A stretch of 49,809 bases of DNA from assembly GCA_964521025.1 (NCBI GenBank), contig CAZFPK010000021.1, positions 1-49,809 on the forward strand. The letters run 5' to 3'. Position 1 is the stretch's first letter, and each line of letters opens with the position of its first letter. The notes below the pieces were generated by a model. It was given only the letters and a program-made list of their open reading frames with translations, ran no database searches and was not told the DNA's origin. Below are positions 1-9,500 of this stretch, piece by piece. This DNA comes from DRTC01 sp964521025 (GTDB lineage Bacteria > Cloacimonadota > Cloacimonadia > Cloacimonadales > TCS61). A program made the position numbers and the translations under genes.

Positions 1-349
1 ATAGATTTTTAATCAATTAATTTTAATTACCCACTCATTTCTACAAAGAGCCTTGTTTTTAATCTCTTCTTTTTCTTTATTACTTTTAGATTCTGAGTTC
101 GATATCTTTTTCTTTTTTTTTAAAGTAAAATTTAAAAATATCGCTAATAATGTAATAATTTGTAATATAGTGATTAAAATATACAAAACTTACTCCTTTG
201 AAATATTTTTTTACGCTCTTTTCTTTTATTTGATAAAAAATTGTCAATCGTAATCTGTAAATGTTCGATTCTATTGATTCTTTTTCAGATTGTAATGTTT
301 TTCATTTCCTCGAACTGAATTCCTTTGAGGGAATTTTCGCAAAGTAATT
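1..349. other. AT-rich intergenic stretch, no gene recognised
   Basis: This stretch is T-rich low-complexity DNA. Its only open frame (53-253) encodes a Phe/Ile-rich string with no ribosome site and no family resemblance, so it is not called. A short hairpin (AATTCC/GGAATT, about 317-336) lies just past the stop of the leftward phosphatidyltransferase gene and could help end its transcript, but no T-run follows it. Confidence 0.5.
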
Positions 350-1000
350 TCATTCTTTCATTAAATCTCTCTTAATCCTCAATACCCGAACCATCAAATT
401 AACATACCCGACAACAGCCAATCCAATCATTACGAACAAAAGTATCCGGAGAGAAATTATTGTTAAAATCGAACCGAGAAAAAGATAAAAAAGTCTGGCA
501 TCCCGACCTGCAGTAATCCAGGCAAAAAATTTATCCTGTTGTTGTTTAGGATAATTCTTTCCGGTTACGGAACGATATTTTTCGGAAGCCGTGGTGAGCA
601 GGAAAATCGCACCTAAAAATATTATTCCGATCCAGATGCAGATAATACCAAAAGTTTTATATAATCCGTAAGTCATTCCGATAATCGCTAAATATTCGAC
701 TAATCGATCGCAAAAAGTATCGAAAAAACTTCCCCAGTTTGAACATCGATTATTCATTCTGGCAAGTTCGCCGTCAACACCGGAAAAGACGGAAGCTAAT
801 TGCAGTAAAATTCCTCCTAAAATCCAATTACAACGAACATAAAACAGTGCGGAAATAATTCCGATTATTAAAGAAACTCCTGTTGCCTGGTTGGGTGAGA
901 TATTTTTCAATAATTTCGTTGAAATAAAATGAGATATCCTTCTATTGATCAGTAATGAGATTGGACCATCACCGGGTTTTGATAAGGGAGGAATTTTCAT
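350..1000 (-). CDS. CDP-alcohol phosphatidyltransferase family membrane protein
   Basis: This is an integral membrane enzyme that transfers a phosphoalcohol from a CDP-alcohol to an acceptor alcohol, as in phospholipid or polyol-phosphate synthesis. The full family motif DGxxARx8GxxxDxxxD is present at residues 76-98: D76-G77, A80-R81, G90, D94, D98. Several hydrophobic segments follow, up to residue 216. The N-terminus (DGPIS, LINRRIS, SPNQAT) resembles the synthase half of inositol-phosphate cytidylyltransferase/DIPP-synthase proteins more than PgsA or PssA; this is recalled family likeness, not an alignment. The substrate is unknown. The start is the ATG preceded by AAGGAG about 9 nt upstream. 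It runs in the same direction as the acyltransferase 300 bp upstream, but palindromic repeats separate the two, so one operon is not certain. Confidence 0.85.
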   Translation of the reverse strand: MKIPPLSKPGDGPISLLINRRISHFISTKLLKNISPNQATGVSLIIGIISALFYVRCNWILGGILLQLASVFSGVDGELARMNNRCSNWGSFFDTFCDRLVEYLAIIGMTYGLYKTFGIICIWIGIIFLGAIFLLTTASEKYRSVTGKNYPKQQQDKFFAWITAGRDARLFYLFLGSILTIISLRILLFVMIGLAVVGYVNLMVRVLRIKRDLMKE

Positions 1001-1025
1001 TTTTTATTACTCCTTGGAAAACTTG

Positions 1026-1061
1026 ATTTAAGTTATCCGGCAGTTGCCGGATGACTTGAAT
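1026..1061. repeat. Near-perfect palindrome (17-bp arms, 2-nt loop)
   Basis: The left arm (1026-1042) and right arm (1045-1061) pair at 15 of 17 positions and contain the core ATCCGGCA/TGCCGGAT. It lies between the leftward acyltransferase and phosphatidyltransferase genes. A looser relative with CCGGCA-x-TGCCG flanked by CAACT/AGTTG lies at 23046-23086, so this is probably a dispersed palindromic element rather than a dedicated terminator; no T-tract follows. Confidence 0.7.
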
Positions 1062-1192
1062 TAAGTTTTATTTTATACAGCCAGTGAAAAAATTCTATAA
1101 AAATATTATGACTACTTTGAGACAGGTTGTTCTCCTCTGAAACCACTTTCTAACTTCCTATAAAATAAGGATATAGAAATTTGAGAAAATGG

Positions 1193-1210
1193 ACAAGATC
1201 GGCATCTTGT
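1193..1210. repeat. Short hairpin (ACAAGAT-CGGC-ATCTTGT)
   Basis: A perfect 7-bp stem with a 4-nt loop, flanked by A and T runs, about 90 bp beyond the stop of the leftward acyltransferase gene. It could be a weak terminator or another small dispersed palindrome. No strong U-run follows on the minus strand. Confidence 0.45.
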
Positions 1211-1263
1211 TTTACAGATATGGTTTCATCTTAATGGAAGTATCAATTTGCTGATAGAGCAGT

Positions 1264-1298
1264 TCTCAACTCGCACTTCGCAGCAAGTCGAGTCCAAC
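1264..1298. repeat. Dispersed palindromic repeat, decayed copy
   Basis: Contains CTCAACTCGCAC, then after a short spacer CAAGTCGAGTCC. The same two blocks occur in reverse complement at 3476-3515 and in a tidy stem-loop at 3547-3590. It sits directly after the stop of the acyltransferase gene. Confidence 0.6.
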
Positions 1299-1300
1299 CT

Positions 1301-1879
1301 CTAAAGTTCATAAGGAAGCGGTTTATAGTCCGGGTCCCACCATTTTTCTTCATACTCCTGACCGTGTTTACCTTCAAACGGCTCCAGTTTTTTGATCACT
1401 TTTGCCGGAATTCCGGCAGCAATCGTGAAGGATGGAATATCCGAAGTAACAACCGAATTTGCCGCGATCATTGCTCCTTTCCCGATGGTTACACCTTTAA
1501 GGATAATACTTCGACAGGCAATAAAATTGCTACCTTCCAATATAATCGGAGCAGCTTTTTGAGGATTATTTCCGATACCATGATAATCACAATCCATGAT
1601 CAGAACCTGGAAGGAGATCGCAGAATACGGACCGATGATTACCTTCTTTTTGGAATGGATCTCACAATGGTGACCATAATGAGACCGTTCTCCCAACTCG
1701 ATATATCCTCCCGGAGTGCAGCGTAAAATCAAAGGATCATAAAATCGACAATCTCCAATCTTTATAGGTCCGCTGTTTTCCAAAACCTGCAAAGAACCGA
1801 TTTTCTTCCATTTGCGTTCATGCCGAAGATATTTTCCTGATTTCAATTCTGCAATCATTTCGTTAATATCTCTTAACAT
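1301..1879 (-). CDS. Hexapeptide-repeat (left-handed beta-helix) acyltransferase
   Basis: A 192-residue member of the LbH acyltransferase superfamily, which uses acetyl-CoA or another acyl-CoA to modify sugars, antibiotics or other small molecules. Isoleucine-patch repeats are clear: ILKGVTIGKGAMIAANSVV near residues 126-144, then the typical closing AAGIPAKVIKKL. An HxxH-like stretch (HYGHHCEIHS, about 67-76) and DCDYHG (about 96-101) sit where trimer active-site residues usually lie. The start ATG has AGGAGG 8 nt upstream. The acceptor cannot be read from sequence. The cytosolic trimer is assumed from the family. Confidence 0.85.
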   Translation of the reverse strand: MLRDINEMIAELKSGKYLRHERKWKKIGSLQVLENSGPIKIGDCRFYDPLILRCTPGGYIELGERSHYGHHCEIHSKKKVIIGPYSAISFQVLIMDCDYHGIGNNPQKAAPIILEGSNFIACRSIILKGVTIGKGAMIAANSVVTSDIPSFTIAAGIPAKVIKKLEPFEGKHGQEYEEKWWDPDYKPLPYEL

Positions 1880-2287
1880 AATTACTACCTCCTGGTTTGT
1901 AGTTTTTGTGATCTCTCATCTCATTTTATTGCATCTTTCATAGAGATCGATTTCGAAAATAGGAAGAATTATTGTCAATATAGAAAATAAATCTTTTTCT
2001 TTATCCTCGTTTTTATGAACTGAAAAACTCAAAAATCGGACATTCATAAAAAATTGTTTCCGGCATTTATCAAAAAGAATTGAAAACATAATTTAGACAA
2101 TTTCAAACACACATTTTGATATTGCAAATAATCTCGTAGATGCTGACCATAAGTGTTTTATATTATATGCATTACTTTTGAAAATAAGTCGTAAGTTATT
2201 AATTTGAAATAATAGCAGCTATAAATTCTTGACAAAAATCGTGCAATATTAAATTCAGAGTATGAAATTGCAAGAAGGAGGTTACTT
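1880..2287. other. Divergent intergenic region, 408 bp
   Basis: AT-rich spacer between the leftward acyltransferase and the rightward ATPase, so it should hold promoters in both directions. A consensus TTGACA occurs at 2229-2234, but no well-spaced -10 box follows. A clear AAGGAGG lies ahead of the ATG at 2288. No gene, RNA or clear repeat is seen. Confidence 0.4.
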
Positions 2288-3472
2288 ATGATTTATAGAG
2301 AATCTTCACAACTATTAAAAAGATTAGCGCAAGGTTTTCCAATTGTAACCGTTACCGGACCAAGACAGTCAGGGAAATCTACTTTAGTAAAAGAAGTTTT
2401 TCCGCAAAAAAAATATGTTTCTTTTGAAAATTTTGCTGTTAAAAAGCAGGCAGAAAAAGATCCGCAGGATTTCCTTGCTCAATTCCCGGAGGGTGCAATC
2501 ATCGATGAAGTGCAGCGAATTCCTGAAATTTTTTCTTATCTACAAGTATTGGTCGATGAACAAAAAAAGGTTGGTCAATTTATTCTTACAGGCAGTAACC
2601 AGTTCGAGTATATGCAGAATTTAACTCAATCATTAGCGGGTAGAACAGCGATTTTGAAACTCCTTCCTTTCTCATATTCTGAAATATACGGCAATAAAAA
2701 ACTCGTTTTAAATGAAATATTGTTGAAGGGATTCTATCCGGCAATTTTTGATAAAAACCTTCCGATTTCGGATTTCTATCCACCTTATGTAACAACTTAT
2801 CTGGAAAGAGATGTCAGACAGATGTCTAATATCACCGATTTGTCTTTTTTTCAGGATTTTTTGGAGTTATGTGCCGGAAGTACGGGACAAGTCTTAAACA
2901 AGAATTCACTCGCTAATGAAGTGGGAGTTTCTCAACCGACAATAACCAAATGGCTTACTATTTTAGAAGCAGGTTTCATTATCTACAGAATGAGACCTTA
3001 TTTTAAAAATTTAAAAAAGAGAGTTGTGAAAGCACCCAAATTATATTTCTTCGATACCGGACTTGTATGTAATTTATTGAATATTGAAACAACTGAACAA
3101 TTGAAAAGACATCCTCTTCGTGGATCGATTTTCGAGACTTTCGCAGTTTCGGAATTACTGAAATTCCGCTATCATCAAGGACAGCGCAGTAACTATTATT
3201 TCTACCGCGACAGCAGCATGAACGAAGTCGATGTGATCATCGATACAGGTTGGGGACCGGTTCCGCTGGAAATCAAATCCGGGATGACGATCAATGATTC
3301 ATTCTTTAAAGGATTGAAATTTTTCCGGAAACTGGCGAACCGTTACAAACTTTCGGGTCTGATCTACGGAGGAGACTGGAATCACAAATACCTTGATTAT
3401 CAAATCCGGGATTATTCCGGAGTTTATGAAATGTATGAGGAATTAACGAAAGATGAGAATTGGAATGTTTAA
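2288..3472 (+). CDS. AAA_14/DUF4143 family P-loop ATPase
   Basis: A 394-residue ATPase of the widespread AAA_14 plus DUF4143 architecture. The Walker A motif GPRQSGKST is at residues 24-32, Walker B AIIDE near 70-74 is followed by VQRIPE, and a sensor-like LTGSNQF follows. The second half carries a winged-helix-like stretch (SLANEVGVSQPTITKWL) and the DUF4143 end with FDTGL, NEVDVII and PLEIKSG, a PD-(D/E)xK-like core. Members are common in accessory regions. Their role is not established; DNA-linked or defence functions have been suggested. The start is an ATG after AAGGAGG. A second, truncated gene of the same broad family lies at 15287-15685, but its sequence is clearly different. Confidence 0.88.
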   Translation: MIYRESSQLLKRLAQGFPIVTVTGPRQSGKSTLVKEVFPQKKYVSFENFAVKKQAEKDPQDFLAQFPEGAIIDEVQRIPEIFSYLQVLVDEQKKVGQFILTGSNQFEYMQNLTQSLAGRTAILKLLPFSYSEIYGNKKLVLNEILLKGFYPAIFDKNLPISDFYPPYVTTYLERDVRQMSNITDLSFFQDFLELCAGSTGQVLNKNSLANEVGVSQPTITKWLTILEAGFIIYRMRPYFKNLKKRVVKAPKLYFFDTGLVCNLLNIETTEQLKRHPLRGSIFETFAVSELLKFRYHQGQRSNYYFYRDSSMNEVDVIIDTGWGPVPLEIKSGMTINDSFFKGLKFFRKLANRYKLSGLIYGGDWNHKYLDYQIRDYSGVYEMYEELTKDENWNV

Positions 3473-3475
3473 GCA

Positions 3476-3515
3476 AGACTCGACTTGCAACGACCGCAGG
3501 GAGTGCGAGTTGAGG
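3476..3515. repeat. Dispersed palindromic repeat copy
   Basis: ACTCGACTTGC on one side and GTGCGAGTTGAGG on the other. The reverse complement matches the blocks seen at 1264-1298. It starts 3 bp after the stop codon of the ATPase gene. Confidence 0.65.
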
Positions 3516-3546
3516 ATTGTAACTTTTAATAGTGATTGTTTCGTTT

Positions 3547-3590
3547 GGATTGGACTCAACTCACACATTGTAGCAAGTCGAGTCCAATCC
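3547..3590. repeat. Dispersed palindromic repeat, intact stem-loop
   Basis: Perfect 11-bp outer arms, GGATTGGACTC (3547-3557) and GAGTCCAATCC (3580-3590), enclose a core with AACT and AAGTC. It shares CAAGTCGAGTCC with 1264-1298. Two copies in opposite orientation within 120 bp make this intergenic region almost entirely repeat. Confidence 0.7.
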
Positions 3591-3692
3591 ATACTGTGCA
3601 ATTCTAAAATCGGATTTTATAATTTCACAAAATGATGGAAATGATGATTGCCAATAAGAATGAAAGTGTAAAAATTTTAGAAAGGAGCAAAA

Positions 3693-4376
3693 ATGCAAGA
3701 TTATATCAAACCATTAGTCAAAGAATTCAAAAAAAATGCAAATCCCGAAAATGCCGAACCAATGGCAAAATATATGAAAAACCTGTTTCCGTATCTGGGA
3801 ATAAAAACTCCAGAAAGAAGAGAGATCAGCAAAAAGTTTTTCAAAGAATATGGGCTGCCAAAAACTTCCGATTTTGAAGAAATCATCCGCGATCTGTGGG
3901 AACTTCCGGAAAGAGAATTCCAATATTTTGCAGTCGGAATGATGATAAAATTCAAAGATAAAGTCGATAAAAACATCATCGATTTTTATGAGTATTTAAT
4001 CACAACCAAATCCTGGTGGGATTCGGTCGATGGAATTGCCAGTTGGTTAGTTGGAAGTTTATTCCAAAGATTTCCGGAAATGATCGAAACTTACATACCG
4101 AAATGGCTTAAATCAGAAAATATGTGGTTGCAGAGAACTGTTATCTTATTCCAATTGAATTATAAAGAAAAAACCGATGTGATGCTGCTCGGAAAAAGCA
4201 TTATGATTGTGGCGAACTCTAAAGAATTCTTTATCAGGAAAGCGATCGGCTGGGCTTTGCGGGAATATTCCAAAACAGATGCGCAGGCTGTTATTAATTT
4301 TGTGGGGAATAACGAACTTGCACCGTTGAGTAAACGGGAAGCATTGAAATGGTTGAAAAATCAGGGGAAGATTTAG
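3693..4376 (+). CDS. alkD: DNA alkylation repair protein, AlkD-type DNA glycosylase
   Basis: A HEAT-like-repeat DNA glycosylase that excises positively charged N3- and N7-alkylated bases without base flipping. At 227 residues it is the usual AlkD length. The key residues known from Bacillus cereus AlkD fall at the same numbers here: W109 and D113 in SWWDSVD, R148 in MWLQR, W187 in IRKAIGWALRE. The start ATG has AAAGGAG upstream and gives this matching numbering, which supports it. An alternative in-frame extension does not exist; the ORF beginning at 3632 is in another frame. It is probably transcribed alone, between repeat DNA and the RloA/B-like cassette. Confidence 0.92.
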   Translation: MQDYIKPLVKEFKKNANPENAEPMAKYMKNLFPYLGIKTPERREISKKFFKEYGLPKTSDFEEIIRDLWELPEREFQYFAVGMMIKFKDKVDKNIIDFYEYLITTKSWWDSVDGIASWLVGSLFQRFPEMIETYIPKWLKSENMWLQRTVILFQLNYKEKTDVMLLGKSIMIVANSKEFFIRKAIGWALREYSKTDAQAVINFVGNNELAPLSKREALKWLKNQGKI

Positions 4377-4511
4377 CAGAAATTATTAGAGAAGACTCCT
4401 TTTATTTTACGATTAAGAGATAATATCACATATTATGCATTTTTTTCTTGCCATATTAACATATCGCAAATTTTTAGGAGACATATTCTCTTAAAGATAC
4501 AAGGAGGTGAA

Positions 4512-5849
4512 ATGTTAATTCGATTTATTGTTTCAAATTTTCTCTCTTTTTATGAAGATCAGGAGTTAAGTCTATTTCCAAGTAAAGTAAGATTACACAA
4601 AGATCATGTATTTGAAACAAATTCAACTAAAACAAACATTCTTAAGTCTGCGATGATCTATGGTGCAAATTCATCAGGTAAGAGTAATCTGTTAAAAGCA
4701 ATTAAGTTTGCCCAAAATATAATTGTCAGCGGATCTAAATCAAAACAATATATTAATGTTCCTATTTTTAAGTTGACTAATAAAAAAAGTATCGAATCGA
4801 AGTTTATTTTTGAATTTTTAATAAACAATAACTGTTACGAATACGGATTCGGGATAAAAGATGGAATCATCAGTAGAGAGTGGCTGAAAAAGACCTTAAA
4901 ATATAATGAAAAAATGATATTTCATAGAGTAATCAAAAATGGAAAATCAGATTTTTTGACAAGACCAAAGTTCAGGAGCACAAGATTTAGAGTAATATTT
5001 GATGTTTCTTCTATTGAAATCAGAAACAATCAATTATTATTAAATTTATTGAATTCAAAAAGAGAAGATGTTATTGAGTCGATATACAGAGATGTCTATT
5101 ATTGGTTTTCCAATAAATTAAAAGTTATTTTTCCAAATTCCAAAAATTTAGGAATAAATATAGATTTAATGCGTAATGTTGGGTTAAAAGATTTTTATAA
5201 AAGATATCTGGATATTTTTGATACCGGTATCGATGGCATTGATTTTCATGAATATGATTTAGATGATGAGAATGTTAGAATTCCAAAACCAATCAAAATC
5301 GATGTAGAAAATGAACTCGAAAGCGAGGATAAGGTTTTTTCCATATCATCTCGTCAAAATGAGAATTATTGTATTAAAAGGAAAGGAAATAAATTAATCG
5401 CTTATAAATTGAAAGCAATACATAAATTTGGAATCGAAAAAGGTCATAAAGAATTTGACTTCTACGAAGAATCAGATGGAACAAACAGGATTTTTGACTT
5501 ACTTCCAATGCTGTATGGATTAATCAATTCAGATAATGTTGTTTTAATCGATGAAATTGATAGAAGTTTACATGCATTAATTCCGTCAAAGATGTATGAA
5601 GTATTTTTTAGATTAACAAAATACAAAAAATCCCAATTTATTACAACCACTCATGATTTAAGTCTTCTTGACTTAACAAAATTTCGCAGAGATGAAATCT
5701 GGTTTATTAAGAAAAATCGAAATCTTCAGTCAAATTTATATTCTCTTGAAGAATTCAAAGAAAGATATGACAAAGAGTTGAAAAAAGCATATTTATCCGG
5801 ACGATACGGTGCTATTCCAATATTAAGCCAAATCTACCGGGAGGATTAA
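4512..5849 (+). CDS. RloA-like AAA ATPase (COG1106 / AAA_15-AAA_21 type)
   Basis: An ABC/SMC-like ATPase of 445 residues, likely the motor or sensor subunit of a phage-defence cassette. The family-typical start (FxVxNFLSF) is followed by Walker A GANSSGKS at 51-58, a signature-like SDGTNR near 323-328, Walker B VVLIDE at 343-348 with the D-loop DRSLH, and the switch TTTHD near 378. The start ATG follows AAGGAGG. It directly abuts the next gene (stop 5847-5849, next ATG at 5850), so the two are translationally coupled. The pairing with an RloB/TOPRIM protein recalls the RloAB, AbiL and PARIS (AriA-AriB) types of abortive-infection system. Base composition is more AT-rich than in the flanking repair genes. 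Confidence 0.85.
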   Translation: MLIRFIVSNFLSFYEDQELSLFPSKVRLHKDHVFETNSTKTNILKSAMIYGANSSGKSNLLKAIKFAQNIIVSGSKSKQYINVPIFKLTNKKSIESKFIFEFLINNNCYEYGFGIKDGIISREWLKKTLKYNEKMIFHRVIKNGKSDFLTRPKFRSTRFRVIFDVSSIEIRNNQLLLNLLNSKREDVIESIYRDVYYWFSNKLKVIFPNSKNLGINIDLMRNVGLKDFYKRYLDIFDTGIDGIDFHEYDLDDENVRIPKPIKIDVENELESEDKVFSISSRQNENYCIKRKGNKLIAYKLKAIHKFGIEKGHKEFDFYEESDGTNRIFDLLPMLYGLINSDNVVLIDEIDRSLHALIPSKMYEVFFRLTKYKKSQFITTTHDLSLLDLTKFRRDEIWFIKKNRNLQSNLYSLEEFKERYDKELKKAYLSGRYGAIPILSQIYRED

Positions 5850-6449
5850 ATGGCGCCTTCAAGATATGCCAGAAAGTCGAAAATAAAAGAACCGATAAAA
5901 TATTATCTTGCTTTTGAAGGTAGTAGAACAGAATTTCATTATTTTAATCCCTTAAATTTCGCTTCTCATTTTAGATTAGAAAATATCGAAATGATTCCAA
6001 TTCAAAGAGAAGATGGAGATACGATTTCAAATCCTGCCCATGTTATTGGAATTGTAGATAGATTCAAAAAAACAAATAAACTTAAAACATCTGAAACGAA
6101 CAAATTTTCAATAATCATCGATTATGATAATTGGGGGAATAACAAATTAGCAAAAATTTCCAGTGAATGTCATCAAAAGAAATATTTTCTTTATGTTTCC
6201 AATCCTTGTATCGAACTATGGTTTGTTCTTCATAAAAAGGATGTTTGTTCATTTGACAAAAGTGAGTTGAATCCATGTAGGAAATGCAAACAACTTTTTG
6301 CTAAATTCTTTGATGGAGATTATAATAAACTGTATCCATTAACTAAACAAGCAATCGAAAATGCAAAACAATTTGGTAATTTTAGAGAACCTTTTCCAAC
6401 TGATATTGGAACTAATGTCTATAAATTAATTGAAGAAATCACCAAATAA
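5850..6449 (+). CDS. RloB-like protein with TOPRIM nuclease fold
   Basis: A 199-residue RloB family protein (PF13707-like). The TOPRIM pattern is visible: FEGSRTEFHYF (Glu motif, about 20-30), IIIDYDNW (DxD motif, about 88-95) and the family block SNPCIELWFVLH (about 116-127). The TOPRIM acidic residues are those used for Mg-dependent cleavage in OLD and AriB-type nucleases, so this is the likely toxic effector of the cassette, restrained or activated by the ATPase directly upstream. The start ATG follows the ATPase stop with no gap and uses a GGGAGG site inside the upstream coding sequence. The molecular target is unknown. Confidence 0.85.
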   Translation: MAPSRYARKSKIKEPIKYYLAFEGSRTEFHYFNPLNFASHFRLENIEMIPIQREDGDTISNPAHVIGIVDRFKKTNKLKTSETNKFSIIIDYDNWGNNKLAKISSECHQKKYFLYVSNPCIELWFVLHKKDVCSFDKSELNPCRKCKQLFAKFFDGDYNKLYPLTKQAIENAKQFGNFREPFPTDIGTNVYKLIEEITK

Positions 6450-6458
6450 CATTTATTT

Positions 6459-6515
6459 CCTTTCGTGCTTATTCGTGGTTTCAAAAATCAGCTCAATCCG
6501 TGCAAATCCGTGAGC
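6459..6515. repeat. Degenerate 'TTCGTG...TTCGTGG' dispersed repeat
   Basis: CTTTCGTGCTTATTCGTGGTT followed by AATCCGTGCAAATCCGTGAG. It belongs to the same loose family as 9792-9822 (other strand sense), 11861-11881, 19981-20024 and 20117-20153, which are variations on (A)CCGCAGAGGACACAGAG / ACCACGAAGGCAC. Such sequences occur in intergenic DNA of many environmental bacteria. Confidence 0.55.
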
Positions 6516-6560
6516 AAAAAAAAATGTTCGTCTTGTTCGTTTTGTTAGGTGCTAAATAAT

Positions 6561-9500
6561 ATGAAATTCACCGCAGACTTCCACATCCATTCCCATTTCT
6601 CCATCGCCACCAGCAAGCAGTTGATTCCCGAATATCTCGCTCATTGGGCAAAACTGAAAGGAATTACAGTTATCGGAACAGGAGATTTCACTCATCCGGG
6701 CTGGCTCAAAGAACTGAAAGAAAAACTCGAACCTGCGGAACAGGGACTTTTTAAACTGAAAAATGAATATCAATTGCAAAACTTCACAAATTTTGGAAAT
6801 TTGGTAAGTTTTTCTGACAAACAAGTTCGTTTTCTCCTCACTTCCGAAATCAGCAGTATTTACAAAAAGAATGGTAGAGTCCGCAAAGTTCATAATGTAA
6901 TTTTCTCTCCAGATTTTGAAACTGTAGAAAAGATCCAGAAATCACTTGTGAAGATCGGCGGAAATATCACTTCCGACGGTCGTCCGATTTTAGGGTTGGA
7001 TTCCAGGAATCTATTGGAAATCTGTCTGCAAGCATCGGAAGATATTTTCTTCGTTCCGGCTCATATCTGGACTCCCTGGTTTTCGGTTCTCGGAGATAAA
7101 TCCGGCTTTGATACCATCGAGGAGTGTTTCGAGGATTTGACCAAATACATATTTGCAATCGAGACCGGACTTTCCTCCAATCCACCGATGAACTGGATCT
7201 GCAGTTTTCTCGATAAATTCACACTCATTTCCAATTCTGATGCTCATTCCCCGGAAAAACTCGGTCGCAATGCTAATCTATTTGATACCGAACTTTCCTA
7301 CAACTCGATAGTTGATGCTCTGAAATCCGGGAATCCAAAAGAATTTATGGGAACGATAGATCTTTTTCCACAGGAAGGAAAATATCATTATGACGGACAT
7401 CGTAAATGTGAGATTTGCTGGAATCCGCTGGAAACTTCAAAAAATGAAAGGATTTGTCCGGTTTGTGAGAAAAAAGTTACGGTCGGTGTGATGAACCGGG
7501 TTGTGCAACTTTCCGACCGGCAAGAATATCGGAAAAATCTTATTCCATTTGATTCTATCATTCCTTTGAAGGAGATCATTTCCGAGATCGAAGGAATCGG
7601 TCCTAACTCTAAAAAAGTGGAAAAAATTTACTTTTCGCTTTTACAAAATCTGGGTTCCGAACTCGATATTCTGCTGGAACTTCCCATCGAAGACATAAAA
7701 AAAAATGATCATATTTATGCGGAAGCGATTCGCAGAATGAGAAATAATGAGATTTATATTCAGGAAGGTTTCGACGGAGAATTCGGTATTATCAAAGTTT
7801 TTCAGGATGATGATATCAAAGCCTTGAAATCGCAGGATTCTTTGTTTGAAGATTTTTATGAACTGCAGACTCCTCCCAAAAGGAAGTTGATAAATTTCGA
7901 TCTGGAAGAATTTCATAAGCTGAAGCAGGAACAGGAAACTTCTCAACCGAAAGAAATTCAAGAAAAGATTTCATTCTCCGCTTCGAGTCTGATGGAAAAT
8001 CTCAATCCTGAACAGCAGAAAGCAGTCGCACATTTTTCAGGTCCTGCTTTGATAATCGCTGGTCCGGGAACAGGAAAAACTCGTGTAATTGCAGTCCGGA
8101 TCGCGTATCTCATCCAAAATAGAAGGATAAAACCGGAAAATATCCTAGCGATAACTTTTACCAATAAAGCAGCGGAAGAGATGAGAAATCGAATCAATAA
8201 ATTGTTAGATGAAAAAACCGTTGATAAAATTAAGATTTCAACTTTTCACGCTTTTGGATATGAACTTCTCAAACAAAATATCCGAGAAACAGGACGAAAA
8301 GAGAATTTCTCCATTATTGAAGAAGATGATAAAAAGAGGATAATTTCGCAGAATTTTCCTGTCACGAAAGATAAGATCAAAGATATCCTCAATCAAATCT
8401 CCAAATGCAAACAGAATTCGAAATCACTTGAAGATATTTCCGATAAAGAAAAGAAAGAGACTTTCGCAAATTATGAGAAAATCTTGGGAGAACAAAATCT
8501 CTTCGACCTCGATGACCTGATTTATCAAACCATTGTAATTTTAAAGCAAAATCCGAAAATTCTTGGGCAAACTCGTGAACATTTTCAATGGATTTTGATC
8601 GACGAATTCCAGGATATTAATTTCGCTCAATATCAAATGATAAAACTCCTTGCTCCAACTGATAATTCCAATCTCTGCGTTATTGGAGATCCGAATCAGG
8701 CGATTTACGGATTTCGCGGTTCGGATGTGAAATTTATCAGGAATTTCATCGAGGATTATCCTGAAACAAAAATCTATAAATTGCAGAAAAGTTACCGCTG
8801 TTCGGAAAATATTTTATCTGCTTCCCAAAAAGTGATTCTGACAAAAGAAGAAACCGGTTTTCTGCGGGGAATTCCAACCGATGTGAAGATCAGAATTGTG
8901 GAAAATCCAACCGATAAAAGCGAAGCGGAATTTGTGGCACGAACCATCGAGCAGATGATGGGCGGAATGGGATTTTTCTCGCTGGACAGCCGGGTTACGA
9001 TTGGTCAGGAAAATGAGGAAATCGGCAGTCTTTCCGATTTTGCAGTTTTGTGCCGGATCAAAGCCCAGATGAAATTATTGGAAAAAGCATTTACCGACCA
9101 TAAAATTCCGTATCAGAAGATTGGAACCGAATCTCTTTTTGCGGCTGAACCGGTAAAAACAATCATCGAAATTTTACGATTTATGCAGAATCCGGAACAG
9201 ACTTTTTTGCGAGAAAGAATTTTTAAAACTGTGAAATTGCATGATCTGGATTCTTTTAAAGAACTTTCACAAAAACCAGTTGCGGAAATTATAAAAATCA
9301 TCATCGAGAAATATTTTCCTGACCAAAAAGAAAATGAAGAGTTACAGAAATTTATCGATTTTTCAGCAAATTTTCAGGACTTACCAAATCTCCTGAAAAA
9401 TATCGCTCTCGGAACTGAAATCGATACTTTCCAACCAGAATTGGAAAAAGTTACTTTGATGACTCTGCACGCTGCCAAAGGTCTGGAATTTCAATGTGTA

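Noticed and set aside
53..253. 66-residue plus-strand ORF
   Set aside because: Phe/Ile-rich translation of T-rich DNA, no ribosome site, no family resemblance.
1364..1726. 120-residue ORF antisense to the acyltransferase
   Set aside because: Complete overlap with a well-supported gene on the other strand; no ribosome site or known motifs.
3632..3877. 81-residue ORF overlapping the alkD start
   Set aside because: Different frame from alkD, composition is a shadow of alkD; alkD has the ribosome site and catalytic residues.
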